The notes beneath the pieces were generated by a model. That model saw only the letters and a program-made list of their open reading frames with translations. It did no database searches and was not told where the DNA came from. Source: Nocardioides zhouii (GTDB taxonomy: Bacteria; Actinomycetota; Actinomycetes; Propionibacteriales; Nocardioidaceae). From it: 64,000 nucleotides of DNA. The translations under genes and the position numbers were made by a program. Shown piece by piece: positions 1 through 10,117 of the stretch. How positions within the stretch are numbered: position 1 is the first letter of the stretch; each line of letters begins with the position of its first letter. The DNA is taken from contig NZ_SDWV01000003.1 in NCBI RefSeq assembly GCF_004137345.1, positions 219,971 to 283,970 on the forward strand, written 5' to 3'.

Positions 1-159
1 CTGACGCTCTGCGTCCTTGGTCCCACCTTCTTGCCCGCCGAAGTCCCTCTTCGCGCCATCGTCACCGGTGCTGCCGTCGTCCGACGAGCCGCCGCCACAG
101 GCAGCGAGGGTCAGAAGAGCGGCGCCAGCGACGAGCGCGAGCGGCTTGTTCCGCTTCAT
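1..159 (-). CDS. Substrate-binding lipoprotein of an ABC transporter (N-terminal part only)
   Basis: Only the first 53 codons lie in the window. The start ATG (157-159) is preceded by an AAGGAAAGG ribosome site. The product opens with a lipoprotein signal: basic MKRNK, a hydrophobic stretch, and the lipobox LAAC, followed by a Gly/Ser/Asp-rich linker typical of lipid-anchored binding proteins. It lies 77 bases downstream of a DppC/OppC-type permease on the same strand, so it is most likely the solute-binding subunit of that importer. The substrate cannot be read from this fragment. Confidence 0.75.
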   Translation of the reverse strand, partial: MKRNKPLALVAGAALLTLAACGGGSSDDGSTGDDGAKRDFGGQEGGTKDAERQ

Positions 160-236
160 GCTGTCCAGCCTTTCCTTTTTGTTCTCACCGAGGACGGCGT
201 CTCCGGCGCGTGCATGGACCGTGGCTGAGCGTGTGC

Positions 237-1271
237 TCAGCGTCGGGTCTTGGGGTCGAGGGCGTCGCGGACCGCGTCGCCCAGGAGGTTGAGGGAGAGC
301 ACCAGCGCGACGATGCCCAGCAGGGGCTGCCACAGGTACTGCGGGTACTCACGGAAGAAGGTGAGGTTGGTGGCCTTGAGGATCGTCTGGCCCCACGAGA
401 CACCGTCGGTGACGCCGATGCCGAGGAAGGCGAGGCCCGCCTCGAGCGCGACGAACGTCGGCAGCATCAGGGAGACGCTGATGATGATCGGGGCGGCGAG
501 GTTGGGCAGCAGCTCCTTGAACAGGATGCGCGAGGTGGGCATGCCCATCACGCGGGCCGCCTGCACGAACTCGCGCTCGCGGAGCGTGATGACCTCACCG
601 CGGATCAGTCGCGCCGTGCCCATCCAGCCGAAGATCGACAGTACGACGACGAGGGCGATCTTCTGGATCGTCCCGTAGTTGTCCGCGGTGTTGAACCGGT
701 CGTTGATGATCGGCGCCAGCGTCAGCGCGGCGAGCAGGAACGGGACCGTCAGGAACATGTCGATGAAGAACGACAGCATCTTGTCGACCGCTCCGCCGAG
801 GAATCCGGCGAGCAGGCCGATGATCACGCCGACGACGCTCGCGAAGATCGTCGCGGTGGTGGCGATCAGGAGGGACACCCGGCAGCCGTAGAGCCAGTAA
901 GCCAGGTTGTCCTCGCCGGTGCGCGGCGCGACGCCCATCGGGTGCTCCATGGTGAACGCGCCGTTGGGCGGGCCCATCTCGGGAAGCGGAAGACCCTTGT
1001 TGAGGCCGTCGACACGCTCGCTCGCCAGCGGCGTCTCGAGGCTCACGCCGAAGACGCTGCTGATCGGGCCGGCGAAGACGGCACAGAAGATGAAGAACAG
1101 CACGACGATGGCGCAGATGACGGCGATCTTGTCGCGGGCCAGACGGCCCAGCGCGATCCGCATCGGCGACTTGCCGGAGATCTCCTTGGCCTGCTGGCTG
1201 TTGGGATCCTGGTGCTCCGGCTCGGTGCTCAACGAGCCCAGCGTCTCCGGTCCTGCGGTCTCTGCCGACAT
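237..1271 (-). CDS. ABC transporter permease, DppC/OppC family
   Basis: A 344-aa inner-membrane permease for peptide/nickel-type ABC import. After a polar N-terminus of about 45 residues comes the first membrane helix (DKIAVICAIVVLFF), a long extracytoplasmic loop, and five more helices. The EAA loop that contacts the ATPase is clear: EFVQAARVMGMPTSRIL followed by KELLPNL. The ATG at 1269-1271 was chosen over an in-frame start 105 bases upstream because GGGGAG precedes it and homologues begin near here. The lipoprotein gene at the window edge follows in the same operon; the partner DppB permease and ATPases are not in the window. Confidence 0.88.
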   Translation of the reverse strand: MSAETAGPETLGSLSTEPEHQDPNSQQAKEISGKSPMRIALGRLARDKIAVICAIVVLFFIFCAVFAGPISSVFGVSLETPLASERVDGLNKGLPLPEMGPPNGAFTMEHPMGVAPRTGEDNLAYWLYGCRVSLLIATTATIFASVVGVIIGLLAGFLGGAVDKMLSFFIDMFLTVPFLLAALTLAPIINDRFNTADNYGTIQKIALVVVLSIFGWMGTARLIRGEVITLREREFVQAARVMGMPTSRILFKELLPNLAAPIIISVSLMLPTFVALEAGLAFLGIGVTDGVSWGQTILKATNLTFFREYPQYLWQPLLGIVALVLSLNLLGDAVRDALDPKTRR

Positions 1272-1382
1272 GCTCTCCCCATCTGGTTCGGGACTGTCCC
1301 GGCACCGCTTTCGGGGATCACCCGAGGCCAGCGCCGAGACAGGACTGTATGTGACCCGCGCCGCACGGACGATCACTGACGC

Positions 1383-1398
1383 GTAACGATCCAGTTAC
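1383..1398. promoter_or_regulatory. Possible operator palindrome upstream of the ABC permease
   Basis: GTAAC-GATCCA-GTTAC is an inverted repeat with perfect 5-base arms in the 227-base gap between the permease start and the 3' end of aspS. The gap is comparatively AT-rich around 1380-1415, as expected for a promoter. No regulator gene is nearby, so the assignment is weak. Confidence 0.25.
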
Positions 1399-1498
1399 GA
1401 CGCATTAACCAGTTGACGCCACCCGGACCGGCAAACCTCCGCCGGATCGCGGGCGCGACGCAACTTCCTTGACCGTCCCACGCGTGCAACCAACACGA

Positions 1499-3292
1499 TT
1501 ACGCGTCGGTGTCGCCGTCCTTCGCCGGGCTGGCGTCGACCCCGGCCTCCTTGCGCTGCTCTGCCGTGATCGGGGCAGGCGCGGCCGTCAACGGGTCGTA
1601 GCCGCCGCCGGACTTGGGGAAGGCGATGACATCGCGGATCGACTCGGTGCCGGCGAGGAGCGCGACGATGCGGTCCATGCCGACGGCGATGCCGCCGTGG
1701 GGCGGTGCGCCGAACTTGAAGGCGTCGAGGAGGAAACCGAACTTCTCCTGCGCCTCGTCCTCGGCCAGGCCCATCACGGAGAAGACACGCTTCTGGATGT
1801 CACCGCGGTGGATACGGATGGACCCGCCGCCGAGCTCGTTGCCGTTGCAGACGATGTCGTACGCGTACGCGAGCGCACTGCCGGGGTCGGTGTCGAAGGA
1901 CTCGAGGAACTCCTCCTTGGGGCTGGTGAACGCGTGGTGCACGGCCGTCCAGGCGCCCGCACCGACCGCGACGTCGCCGCTGGCGACCGCCTCGGAGCTC
2001 GGCTCGAAGAGCGGCGCGTCGACCACCCACGTGAACGCGAACGTCGAGTCGTCGATCAGCCCGCCACGGCGGCCGATCTCGAGGCGGGCGGCACCCAGCA
2101 GCGCCCGGCTGCTCTTGGTCGCGCCCGCAGCGAAGAACACGCAGTCCCCCGGCACTGCGCCCACGTGGGTCGCCAGTCCGGCCAGCTCGTCCTCGGAGAG
2201 GTTCTTGGCGACCGGCCCCGTCAGTGAGCCGTCCTCCTGCACCAGCACGTACGCCAGGCCCCGGGCGCCGCGCTGCTTGGCCCAGTCCTGCCAGCCGTCC
2301 AGCTTCTTGCGGGGCTGGCTCGCGCCCCCGGGCATCACCACCGCGCCGACGTACTCGGCCTGGAAGACCCGGAACGGGGTGTTCGTGAAGTAGTCGGTGC
2401 AGTCGACGAGCTCGAGGCCCATCCGCAGGTCGGGCTTGTCAGAACCGAACCGCGCCATCGCGTCGGCGTACGTCATCCGCGGGATCGGGCGCTCGATGGT
2501 GTGGCCGGCCTGCGCCCACATCGCTTCGAGCACGTCCTCCATCAGCGCGAGGACGTCCTCCTGGTCCACGAAGCTCATCTCGATGTCGAGCTGGGTGAAC
2601 TCGGGCTGCCGGTCGGCGCGGAAGTCCTCGTCGCGGTAGCAGCGCGCGATCTGGTAGTAGCGCTCCATGCCGCCGACCATGAGCAGCTGCTTGAACAGCT
2701 GCGGGCTCTGCGGCAGGGCGTACCAGCTGCCGGGCGCCAGTCGCGCCGGCACCAGGAAGTCGCGCGCCCCCTCGGGCGTCGAGCGGGTGAGGGTGGGCGT
2801 CTCGATCTCGACGAAGTCGCGCGCGTCGAGCACGTCGCGGGCCGCCTTGTTGATCCGGCTGCGCAGGCGCAGGGCGGCCGCGGGGCCGGAGCGGCGCAGG
2901 TCGAGGTAGCGGTGCTTGAGGCGCGCCTCCTCGCCGACCTCGCCGCCCTTGTGGCCGGACGCGTCGTCGATCGGGAAGGGAAGCGGGTCGGAGGTGGAGA
3001 GCACGACCAGGTCGGTGGCGACCACCTCGATGTCGCCCGTGGCGAGGTTGGGGTTCTGGTTGCCGTCCTTGCGGGCCACGACCTCGCCGGTCACCTTGAG
3101 GCAGAACTCGCTACGGAGGCTGTGCGCGACCGCTTCGTCGCGGACGACGACCTGCACCACGCCGCTGGCCTCGCGGAGGTCCAGGAACGCGACCCCGCCG
3201 TGATCGCGTCGCCGCGCCACCCACCCGGCGAGCGTGACGGTCTGGCCGACGTGCTCGGCGCGCAGGGCGCCGGCGTCATGGGTGCGGATCAC
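1499..3292 (-). CDS. aspS: Aspartate--tRNA(Asp/Asn) ligase
   Basis: 597-aa class IIb aminoacyl-tRNA synthetase charging tRNA(Asp). It has the N-terminal OB-fold anticodon domain ([11 protein letters not shown] near residue 23), class II motif 2 ([20 protein letters not shown]) and a C-terminal motif 3 region ([15 protein letters not shown]), plus the bacterial GAD insertion. Residue 31 is His in the RRRDHGG loop. In Pseudomonas aeruginosa His31 marks a non-discriminating enzyme that also makes Asp-tRNA(Asn) for GatCAB amidation; that function is inferred here. The start is GTG at 3290-3292, overlapping the hisS stop by four bases (GTGA), so the pair is translationally coupled. Confidence 0.97.
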   Translation of the reverse strand: MIRTHDAGALRAEHVGQTVTLAGWVARRRDHGGVAFLDLREASGVVQVVVRDEAVAHSLRSEFCLKVTGEVVARKDGNQNPNLATGDIEVVATDLVVLSTSDPLPFPIDDASGHKGGEVGEEARLKHRYLDLRRSGPAAALRLRSRINKAARDVLDARDFVEIETPTLTRSTPEGARDFLVPARLAPGSWYALPQSPQLFKQLLMVGGMERYYQIARCYRDEDFRADRQPEFTQLDIEMSFVDQEDVLALMEDVLEAMWAQAGHTIERPIPRMTYADAMARFGSDKPDLRMGLELVDCTDYFTNTPFRVFQAEYVGAVVMPGGASQPRKKLDGWQDWAKQRGARGLAYVLVQEDGSLTGPVAKNLSEDELAGLATHVGAVPGDCVFFAAGATKSSRALLGAARLEIGRRGGLIDDSTFAFTWVVDAPLFEPSSEAVASGDVAVGAGAWTAVHHAFTSPKEEFLESFDTDPGSALAYAYDIVCNGNELGGGSIRIHRGDIQKRVFSVMGLAEDEAQEKFGFLLDAFKFGAPPHGGIAVGMDRIVALLAGTESIRDVIAFPKSGGGYDPLTAAPAPITAEQRKEAGVDASPAKDGDTDA

Positions 3293-4668
3293 TGGTTCTC
3301 CTCTTGATCATGGGGGGAAGTGCTGACGGTGCTGACGATGGTGGGCCGGAGGTCGTGCTCCGGCGGGGCCCAGGTGGACGGGTCCGCGTCGACCTGGGTG
3401 CCCGTGCGGATGTCCTTGACCTGGTGACGGATCTCATTCGTGCTGGCGTCGGCCTGGACGAACCAGACGTACGGGATCCCGCGCCGCTCGGCGAAGCGGA
3501 TCTGCTTGCCGAACTTGGCCGGCGCAGGGGCGGTCTCGCAGGCGATCTCCCGGGCGCGCAGGGCCGTAGCGACCGCGGCGCTGGCATCGCGGTCGTCCTC
3601 GGTGTTGAGGGCGACGAGCACGACGCTCGGCACGGGCCGGCTGCCGGACAGCACGCCGTCGGCGATCAGGGGGATGAGGGTGCGGGAGACGCCGAAGGAC
3701 ACGCCGACGCCGGGATAGGTCGTACGACCGTCGCTGGCCAGCGCGTCGTAGCGCCCTCCCCCGCCGACCGACTTCAGCCGCTCATAGCCCGCCATGAAGA
3801 TCTCCACAACGGTGCCGGTGTAGTAGTCGAGGCCGCGCGCGATGCGCAGGTTGGCCTCCACGTCGACGCTGTCGCCGGCGACGGCGCGGCAGCCCTCGAT
3901 CACGGCGGCCAGCTCCTCGAGCCCCTCGTCGAGCAGCTCATCGGTGACGCCCAGCGCGCGGACCCGCTCGACGAAGGAGGAGTCGCCGACCCGGATGGTG
4001 GCGAGGTCCAGGCAGCGCTGCGCCTGCTCCGGCGTGGTGCCGACCCGCTCGACCAGCATCGTGGCGACCTCGTCGGCCGGGAGCTTGTCGAGCTTGTCGA
4101 TGACGCGGATCGCGTCGGTCACGTCGTCGATGCCCAGGCCCCGGTAGAAGCCCTGGATGAGCTTGCGGTTGTTGAACTGGAACGACAGCCGCGGGATCGG
4201 GAGCCGACGCAGCGCGTCGACCATCACCGACATCACCTCGACGTCGTGGTGGAAGGGCAGCTCGTCACGACCGACGATGTCGACGTCGGCCTGCGTGAAC
4301 TGGCGGTAGCGGCCCTCCTGCGGCCGCTCGCCGCGCCAGGCCGGCTGGACCTGGAAGCGCCGGAACGGGAACTCGAGGTGCCCCGCGTGCTCGAGGACGT
4401 ACCGCGCGAACGGGACGGTGAGGTCGAAGTGCAGGCCCAGCTCGGCCTTCGCGTCGGGCGCGGCGGCGATCCGCTGGAGGACGTAGATCTCCTTGTCGAC
4501 CTCGCCGCCCTTCGCCAGCCGGTCGATCGGCTCGACCACGCGCGTCTCGATGTTGGCGAAGCCGTGGAGCTCGAAGGTGCGCGACAGAGACGCGATCACC
4601 TCGCGCTCGACGGCGCGCTGCGCGGGCAGCAGCTCGGGGAACCCGCTCAGCGGGCTGATCTTGCTCAT
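3289..4668 (-). CDS. hisS: Histidine--tRNA ligase
   Basis: 459-aa class IIa synthetase. Visible signatures are the [12 protein letters not shown] motif, motif 2 ([23 protein letters not shown]), the histidine-specific segment [13 protein letters not shown] and a C-terminal anticodon-binding domain from about residue 355. The frame is open further upstream, but that part is antisense to the conserved metallo-hydrolase gene, so the start is taken at MSKISPL (ATG 4666-4668), the usual N-terminus. It overlaps the preceding hydrolase stop by one base and the aspS start by four, giving a tight hydrolase-hisS-aspS operon. Confidence 0.97.
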   Translation of the reverse strand: MSKISPLSGFPELLPAQRAVEREVIASLSRTFELHGFANIETRVVEPIDRLAKGGEVDKEIYVLQRIAAAPDAKAELGLHFDLTVPFARYVLEHAGHLEFPFRRFQVQPAWRGERPQEGRYRQFTQADVDIVGRDELPFHHDVEVMSVMVDALRRLPIPRLSFQFNNRKLIQGFYRGLGIDDVTDAIRVIDKLDKLPADEVATMLVERVGTTPEQAQRCLDLATIRVGDSSFVERVRALGVTDELLDEGLEELAAVIEGCRAVAGDSVDVEANLRIARGLDYYTGTVVEIFMAGYERLKSVGGGGRYDALASDGRTTYPGVGVSFGVSRTLIPLIADGVLSGSRPVPSVVLVALNTEDDRDASAAVATALRAREIACETAPAPAKFGKQIRFAERRGIPYVWFVQADASTNEIRHQVKDIRTGTQVDADPSTWAPPEHDLRPTIVSTVSTSPHDQEENQ

Positions 4669-5351
4669 CAGAGGTCCTGGTCGAGGTCGTGGAGGAAGGG
4701 GTTGGTGGCGCGCTCGCGCCCGATGGAGGTCTGCTCGCCGTGGCCCGGCAGCACGACGATGTCGTCGGCCAGCGGCAGCACCTTGCCGGCGAGGCTGCGC
4801 AGCATCTTCGCGTGGTCGCCGCCGGGGAGGTCGGTGCGGCCGATGGAGCCGGCGAAGAGCAGGTCGCCGGAGAACATCACCTCGGAGACGTCCTGCTGCG
4901 CGTACGGCGAGCGGAACGTCACCGAGCCCTCGGTGTGCCCGGGCGTGTGGTCGACGACGAACTTCATGCCGGCCAGCTCGAGCTCGGCGAGGTCGGACAG
5001 CTCGCGTACGTCGTCCGGCTCGGCCCACGTGTGGTTGCCGCCGAGCAGCATCTGGGTCGTCTCGGGGCTCATCCCGGCCATCGGGTCGGCCAGCAGGTGG
5101 CGGTCGCTCGGGTGGATCCAGGCGGTCGCGTCGTACGTGCCGGCGACCGGGGCCACGCACCACATGTGGTCGACGTGCCCGTGGGTGACCAGCACGCTCA
5201 CCGGCTTCAGCCGGTGCTCGCGGACCACCTGCTCGACGCCCGCGGCCGCGTCCTTGCCCGGGTCGATGACCACGCACTCGGCACCGGGACCCGTGGCCAC
5301 GACGTAGCAGTTGGTCCCCCAGGGTCCGGCGGGGAAGCCAGCGATGAACAC
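4668..5351 (-). CDS. MBL-fold metallo-hydrolase (glyoxalase II-like)
   Basis: 227-aa metallo-beta-lactamase-fold hydrolase. The metal-binding motif THGHVDHMW is present, with later ligands in HTPGHTEGS, FSGDLLF and LPGHGEQTSIGRE. The family hydrolyses thioesters such as lactoyl-thiols, but the real substrate here is unknown; mycothiol esters are plausible in an actinobacterium. The start is GTG (5349-5351) giving MFIAGFPAG; AAGGACT lies about nine bases upstream. The gene sits in the conserved relA-MBL-hisS-aspS order seen in mycobacteria (Rv2581c position) and heads the operon with hisS. Confidence 0.85.
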   Translation of the reverse strand: MFIAGFPAGPWGTNCYVVATGPGAECVVIDPGKDAAAGVEQVVREHRLKPVSVLVTHGHVDHMWCVAPVAGTYDATAWIHPSDRHLLADPMAGMSPETTQMLLGGNHTWAEPDDVRELSDLAELELAGMKFVVDHTPGHTEGSVTFRSPYAQQDVSEVMFSGDLLFAGSIGRTDLPGGDHAKMLRSLAGKVLPLADDIVVLPGHGEQTSIGRERATNPFLHDLDQDL

Positions 5352-5467
5352 AGCGTCAGTCCTTGCTCGTATGGCGGGTCGGGGGCAGCGGTCTCGTCGT
5401 GCCGGGTCGAGTGGTGAGGTGGGAAGCCTACCGAGGGCCGTCCGGGCCATGACTACGATGGTTGACC

Positions 5468-6730
5468 ATGAGCGCCGACAAGCAGTCCAGCGACGCCGTG
5501 GCCCCCGCTGACACAGCGTGGGGCCGGGTCGCCGAGGACGGCACAGTCTTTGTCCGCACCGCTGACGGGGAGCGTTCCGTCGGGTCCTACGAGGCCGGCA
5601 CTCCGGACGAGGCCCTGGACTTCTTCACCAAGCGCTTCGACGAGCTGGAGGGCAAGGTCCACCTGCTCGAGCAGCGGGTGGCGTCGGGCCGGCTCGCGCC
5701 GGAGGAGGCGACCTCCTCCGTACGTGCGCTCCGGGAGCAGGTCGTCGACGCCCACGCCGTCGGGGACCTCGTGTCCCTGGCGGGCCGGCTCGACGCGCTC
5801 GCCCCCGTCATCGCGGTCCAGCGCTCGGCCCGCAAGGAGGAGCGCGCGCAGAAGACCGCGGAGTCGAAGACGGAGAAGGAGAAGCTCGTCGCCGAGGCCG
5901 AGAAGCTGGCCGAGGGCACCGACTGGCGCAACGGCGCCAACCGGCTGCGCGACCTCCTCGCGACGTGGAAGGAGCTGCCCCGGCTGGACCGGGCCACCGA
6001 CGACGCACTGTGGCGTCGCTTCTCCACCGCGCGGACGACGTACACCCGGCACCGCAAGGCGCACTTCTCCGAGGAGCACGAGCGCCGCGACGGCGCCCGC
6101 GTCATCAAGGAGCGGCTGGCCAAGGAGGCCGAGGCGCTGTCGACGTCGACCGAGTGGGGCCCGACCGCGGGTCGCTACCGCGACCTCATGCGCGAGTGGA
6201 AGTCGGCCGGACCGGCTCCGCGCGAGGTGGACGACCAGCTGTGGCAGCGCTTCCGGGGAGCCCAGGACACCTTCTTCGGTGCCCGCGACGCCGCCAACGC
6301 GGCGCTCGACGAGGAGTTCGCCGCCAACGCGGACGTCAAGGAGCAGATCCTCGTCGAGGCCGAGAAGCTCGTCCCGGTGACGGACCTCGACGCGACCAAG
6401 AAGGCCTTCCGCGACCTGGCCGACCGGTGGGACGCGGCCGGCAAGGTGCCGCGCGACCGGATGAAGGACCTCGAGGCCCGGATCCGCAAGGTCGAGCAGG
6501 CCATCCGGGCGGTCGAGGACGAGCAGTGGAGTCGCAGCGACCCGGAGAAGTCGGCCCGCGCCGACGACATGATCGGCAAGCTCGAGGCCGGCATCGCCGA
6601 GACGCAGGCCAAGCTGGACAAGGCCACGGCCGCCGGCGACGCCAGGCGCACCAAGGACCTCGAGTCCGAGCTCGCCAACAAGCAGGCGTTCCTCGACATG
6701 GCACGCAAGGCCGCCGCCGACTTCGGCTGA
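5468..6730 (+). CDS. DUF349 domain protein
   Basis: 420-aa soluble, charged, helix-rich protein with no signal peptide. It contains repeated DUF349 units, each with a spaced W-K/W-R pattern such as ATWKELPRLDRATDDALW and LMREWKSAGPAPREVDDQLW, and ends in a predicted coiled coil (about residues 360-415). The molecular function of DUF349 proteins is not established. ATG at 5468 was taken instead of an in-frame TTG two codons earlier. It is transcribed away from the hisS operon. Its TGA stop is the first three bases of a palindromic repeat array. Confidence 0.9.
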   Translation: MSADKQSSDAVAPADTAWGRVAEDGTVFVRTADGERSVGSYEAGTPDEALDFFTKRFDELEGKVHLLEQRVASGRLAPEEATSSVRALREQVVDAHAVGDLVSLAGRLDALAPVIAVQRSARKEERAQKTAESKTEKEKLVAEAEKLAEGTDWRNGANRLRDLLATWKELPRLDRATDDALWRRFSTARTTYTRHRKAHFSEEHERRDGARVIKERLAKEAEALSTSTEWGPTAGRYRDLMREWKSAGPAPREVDDQLWQRFRGAQDTFFGARDAANAALDEEFAANADVKEQILVEAEKLVPVTDLDATKKAFRDLADRWDAAGKVPRDRMKDLEARIRKVEQAIRAVEDEQWSRSDPEKSARADDMIGKLEAGIAETQAKLDKATAAGDARRTKDLESELANKQAFLDMARKAAADFG

Positions 6731-6835
6731 CCGGGCACTTCGTGCCCGTCCGGAGCACTGACCGGGCACTTCGTGCCCGTCTTGAGTGGTGACCGGGCAC
6801 TTCGTTGCGCAACACGGGCACGAAGTGCCCGATCA
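6728..6835. repeat. Palindromic repeat array, TGACCGGGCACTTC family
   Basis: Two near-identical units begin at 6728 and 6759 (31-base period) with TGACCGGGCACTTC and continue GTGCCCGTC, so each carries the hairpin GGGCAC-TTC-GTGCCC. A third, partial unit starts at 6790. A fourth copy (6813-6835) is inverted, so units three and four form a stem of about 17 base pairs with one mismatch. The array fills the gap between the convergent DUF349 gene and relA and could act as a two-way terminator. The first unit supplies the DUF349 stop codon. A related array lies at 24486-24630. Confidence 0.9.
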
Positions 6836-6872
6836 CCTCGGCACGAGCACGAAGGGGGAGCTCACCCTTGAT

Positions 6873-9155
6873 TCAGGCGGTGACGCGGTAGGCGTCGAAG
6901 ACGCCCGGCACCGCGCGGACTGCGCGGAGCACGCCGTCGAGGTGGGCGGCGTCGGCCATCTCGAAGGAGAACCGGCTCTTCGCAACCCGGTCGCGGGTGG
7001 TGGAGAGCGTCGCGCTGAGGATGTTCACGTGGGCGTCCGAGAGCGCCATGGTGATGTCGGAGAGCAGGCGGGCGCGGTCGAGCGCCTCGACCTGGATGTT
7101 GACCAGGAAGGTCGACTGCGACGTCGGCGCCCACTCGACCTCGAGCACGCGCTCCGGCTGGGTGAGCAGGCTGGAGGCGTTCGTACAGTCGCGCCGGTGG
7201 ACCGAGACTCCCCCGCCCTTGGTGACGAAGCCGAGGATCGAGTCGGGCGGCACCGGCGTGCAGCACTTGGCGAGCTTGACCCAGAGGTCGTCCACGCCCG
7301 GGACGATCACGCCGGAGTCGGTGGGCGAGCGCTTGGCGCGCGAGCGACCGGTGATCGTGACGCCCTCGGACATGTCCTCCTGCGCGCCGTCGTCACCGCC
7401 GTGCAGGTCGATGACCCGGCGTACGACGGCCTGGGCGCTGAGGTTGCCCTCGCCGACCGCGGCATAGAGGGCGGAGACGTCTGCGTGGTGGAAGTGCTCG
7501 GCCACCAGCGCCAGCACGTCATGGGTCATCAGGCGGGTGAGGGGCAGCCCCTCCTTGCGCATGAGCTTGGCGATCTGGTCCTTGCCGCGCTCGATCGCCT
7601 CCTCGCGCCGCTCCTTGGTGAACCACTGGCGGATCTTGGAGCGGGCCCGCGGTGATTGCACGAAGTTGAGCCAGTCGCGCGAGGGCCCCGACGTGGGCGA
7701 CTTGGAGGTGAAGACCTCGACCACGTCGCCGTTGTCGAGCGTCGACTCCAGTGGCACCAGGCGGCCGTTGACCCGCGAGCCGATCGTGTGGTGGCCCACC
7801 TCGGTGTGGACGGCGTACGCGAAGTCGACAGGGGTGGCACCGCCCGGCAGCGGGATCACGTCACCGCGCGGCGTGAAGACGTAGACCTGCGACTGGTTCA
7901 TCTCGAAGCGCAGGGACTCGAGGAACTCGCCCGGGTCCTCGACCTCGCTCTGCCAGTCGAGCAGCTGGCGCAGCCAGGTGAGGTCGTCCTTGTCGCCGAG
8001 GCGGTCGGTGTCGACGCCGGCCTTGCTGTTCTCCTTGTACTTCCAGTGCGCGGCGACGCCGTACTCGGCGCGGCGGTGCTGGGAGAACGTACGGATCTGC
8101 ACCTCGACCGGCTTGCCGGCGGGGCCGATGACCGTGGTGTGGAGCGACTGGTACATGTTGAACTTCGGCATCGCGACGTAGTCCTTGAACCGCCCCAGGA
8201 CCGGGTTCCAGCGCGAGTGGATGACGCCGAGTGCGCTGTAGCAGTCGCGGTCCTCGTCGACGAGGATCCGGATGCCGACCAGGTCGTAGATGTCGGAGAA
8301 GTCGCGGCCGCCGACGATCATCTTCTGGTAGATCGAGTAGTAGTGCTTGGGCCGGCCGGTGACCTTGGCGTTGATCTTCGCCGCCTTGAGGTCCTGCTCG
8401 ATCTCGGCGACGACCTCGGCCAAGAACTGGTCGCGCGACGGCGCGCGCTCGGCGACCATCCGTACGATCTCGTCGTAGATCTTGGGGTGGAGGGTCGTGA
8501 AGGCGAGGTCCTCCAGCTCCCACTTGAGGGTGTTCATGCCGAGCCGGTGGGCCAGCGGGGCGTAGATGTCGAGGGTCTCGCGCGACGAGCGCTCCTGCGA
8601 GGCGGCCGGGACGTAGCGCAGGGTGCGCATGTTGTGGAGCCGGTCGGCGAGCTTGATCACCAGCACCCGGATGTCGCGCGACATCGCCACGATCATCTTG
8701 CGGATGGTCTCGGCCTGCGCCGAGGCGCCGTACTGCACCTTGTCGAGCTTGGTGACGCCGTCGACCAGCAGCGCGACCTCGTCACCGAAGTCGGCGCGCA
8801 GCGCCTCCAGCGTGTACGGCGTGTCCTCGACGGTGTCGTGCAGCAGGGCTGCGACGAGGGTCGGCTCGGTCATGCCGATGTCGGCCAGGATCGTGGTGAC
8901 CGCGAGCGGGTGGGTGATGTAGGGGTCGCCGCTCTTGCGCATCTGACCGGTGTGCCACTTGTCGGCCTCGGCGTACGCCCGCTCGAGGAGGGCGAGGTCG
9001 GCCTTGGGGTGGTTGGCGCGGACAGCGCGGAAGAGCGGCTCGAGGACCGGGTTCTGGGTCGGCGGACGGGTGCCGACGCGGGCGAGGCGGGCGCGCATGC
9101 CGCGCGCGGTCAGGGGTGCCCTGACCTCCTGCGCGGGGACCTGCTCCTCTGCCAT
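6873..9155 (-). CDS. relA: Bifunctional (p)ppGpp synthetase/hydrolase RelA/SpoT
   Basis: 760-aa Rel protein controlling the stringent response. Domains in order: HD hydrolase (about residues 60-200, with [12 protein letters not shown] intact), synthetase (about 230-400, with [13 protein letters not shown] and the [11 protein letters not shown] segment), TGS (about 430-495, [20 protein letters not shown]), a conserved Cys-containing region (KCCTPVPPD) and C-terminal ACT (from about 685). Both catalytic domains look complete, as expected for the single actinobacterial Rel. It lies downstream of apt in the conserved block. Confidence 0.97.
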   Translation of the reverse strand: MAEEQVPAQEVRAPLTARGMRARLARVGTRPPTQNPVLEPLFRAVRANHPKADLALLERAYAEADKWHTGQMRKSGDPYITHPLAVTTILADIGMTEPTLVAALLHDTVEDTPYTLEALRADFGDEVALLVDGVTKLDKVQYGASAQAETIRKMIVAMSRDIRVLVIKLADRLHNMRTLRYVPAASQERSSRETLDIYAPLAHRLGMNTLKWELEDLAFTTLHPKIYDEIVRMVAERAPSRDQFLAEVVAEIEQDLKAAKINAKVTGRPKHYYSIYQKMIVGGRDFSDIYDLVGIRILVDEDRDCYSALGVIHSRWNPVLGRFKDYVAMPKFNMYQSLHTTVIGPAGKPVEVQIRTFSQHRRAEYGVAAHWKYKENSKAGVDTDRLGDKDDLTWLRQLLDWQSEVEDPGEFLESLRFEMNQSQVYVFTPRGDVIPLPGGATPVDFAYAVHTEVGHHTIGSRVNGRLVPLESTLDNGDVVEVFTSKSPTSGPSRDWLNFVQSPRARSKIRQWFTKERREEAIERGKDQIAKLMRKEGLPLTRLMTHDVLALVAEHFHHADVSALYAAVGEGNLSAQAVVRRVIDLHGGDDGAQEDMSEGVTITGRSRAKRSPTDSGVIVPGVDDLWVKLAKCCTPVPPDSILGFVTKGGGVSVHRRDCTNASSLLTQPERVLEVEWAPTSQSTFLVNIQVEALDRARLLSDITMALSDAHVNILSATLSTTRDRVAKSRFSFEMADAAHLDGVLRAVRAVPGVFDAYRVTA

Positions 9156-9214
9156 GGGTCGAGTCTAGTGAGGCGCCCTGCAGACCTGTGCGCCACTCTC
9201 GCCGCGGGAAGGCG

Positions 9215-9763
9215 TCAGATCGTCAGCAGGGTGGCGATCGGCAGGTCGCCGGTGACCGAGCGCGGGTCGAGGAAGCCGAGCTCCATCAGCACCGAGGCGC
9301 CGACGGCAACGCCACCGCAGGCCTCGATGAGCTGCCGGGTCGCCACGACGGTGCCGCCGGTGGCGAGCACGTCGTCGACCATGAGCACCCGCTCCCCCGG
9401 CTCGATGGCGTCGCGGTGCACCTCGAGGGTCGCCTCGCCGTACTCGAGCGCGTACGACACGGCGTGGGTGGCACGCGGGAGCTTGCCGTGCTTGCGCACC
9501 GGCACGAAGCCGATGCCGAGGGCCAGCGCCACCGGCGCGGCGAGGATGAAGCCGCGGGCCTCCATCCCGACGACCTTGTCGACCACGACGTTGCCGTGGT
9601 CGTCACGACCGGCGGCCGCGAGCGCGGTGATGATCGCGGAGAAGGCATGGTGGTCGGCGAGGACCGGGGTGATGTCCTTGAACGTCACGCCCTCCTGCGG
9701 CCAGTCGGCGACGTCGACGGTGAGGCGGCTCAGCGCCTCCTGCGCCGTACGCCGGTCAGGCAT
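9215..9763 (-). CDS. apt: Adenine phosphoribosyltransferase
   Basis: 182-aa cytosolic purine-salvage enzyme that joins adenine to PRPP to make AMP. The PRPP-binding motif VLMVDDVLATGGT is clear, and EARGFILAAPVA is the usual upstream signature. The start ATG (9761-9763) lies inside the 3' end of yajC, an 8-base overlap that implies translational coupling. In most actinobacteria secD and secF separate yajC from apt; here they do not. Confidence 0.95.
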   Translation of the reverse strand: MPDRRTAQEALSRLTVDVADWPQEGVTFKDITPVLADHHAFSAIITALAAAGRDDHGNVVVDKVVGMEARGFILAAPVALALGIGFVPVRKHGKLPRATHAVSYALEYGEATLEVHRDAIEPGERVLMVDDVLATGGTVVATRQLIEACGGVAVGASVLMELGFLDPRSVTGDLPIATLLTI

Positions 9764-10049
9764 CGTCGACCGGCCCGTCGACCGGCCCGACGGGTGCGTC
9801 GAGCTTCGCGATCGCGGCGCGGGCGATCTCGATCTCGGTGCCCGGGGCGATCTCGAGGCGGGCGCGCTCGTCGTCGAGCGAGCGCACCGTGCCGTAGACG
9901 CCGGAGGTCATCATCACGCGCTGACCGACCTCGATGCTCTCCTGCAGGGCGACGACCGCCTTCTGCCGGCGCTGCTGCGGGCGGACCACCATGAACCAGA
10001 ACAGGGCCAGGATGGCGACCAGGGGAAGAAGTGCGGCGAGGTCGTTCAC
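9756..10049 (-). CDS. yajC: Preprotein translocase accessory subunit YajC
   Basis: 97-aa protein with one N-terminal membrane helix (LAALLPLVAILALFWFMVV) followed by the family hallmark RPQQRRQK and a small cytoplasmic domain (GQRVMMTSGVYGTVRSLDD). YajC associates with SecDF-YidC at the Sec translocon. It keeps its usual place after ruvB, but its normal partners secD and secF do not follow it: the next gene, apt, overlaps it by 8 bases. Confidence 0.93.
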   Translation of the reverse strand: MNDLAALLPLVAILALFWFMVVRPQQRRQKAVVALQESIEVGQRVMMTSGVYGTVRSLDDERARLEIAPGTEIEIARAAIAKLDAPVGPVDGPVDDA

Positions 10050-10117
10050 GGTCGGGGCTCTCCTAGGAGGGTGGGGTGCGTGAGCGCGTGGAGTCTACGC
10101 GGCGCTCACCTCTCCAC

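Noticed and set aside
3304..5307. A very long open frame on the plus strand opposite hisS and the metallo-hydrolase.
   Set aside because: It is Arg/Asp/Val-rich without motifs and mirrors the codon structure of two well-defined genes on the other strand; a GC-rich antisense shadow.
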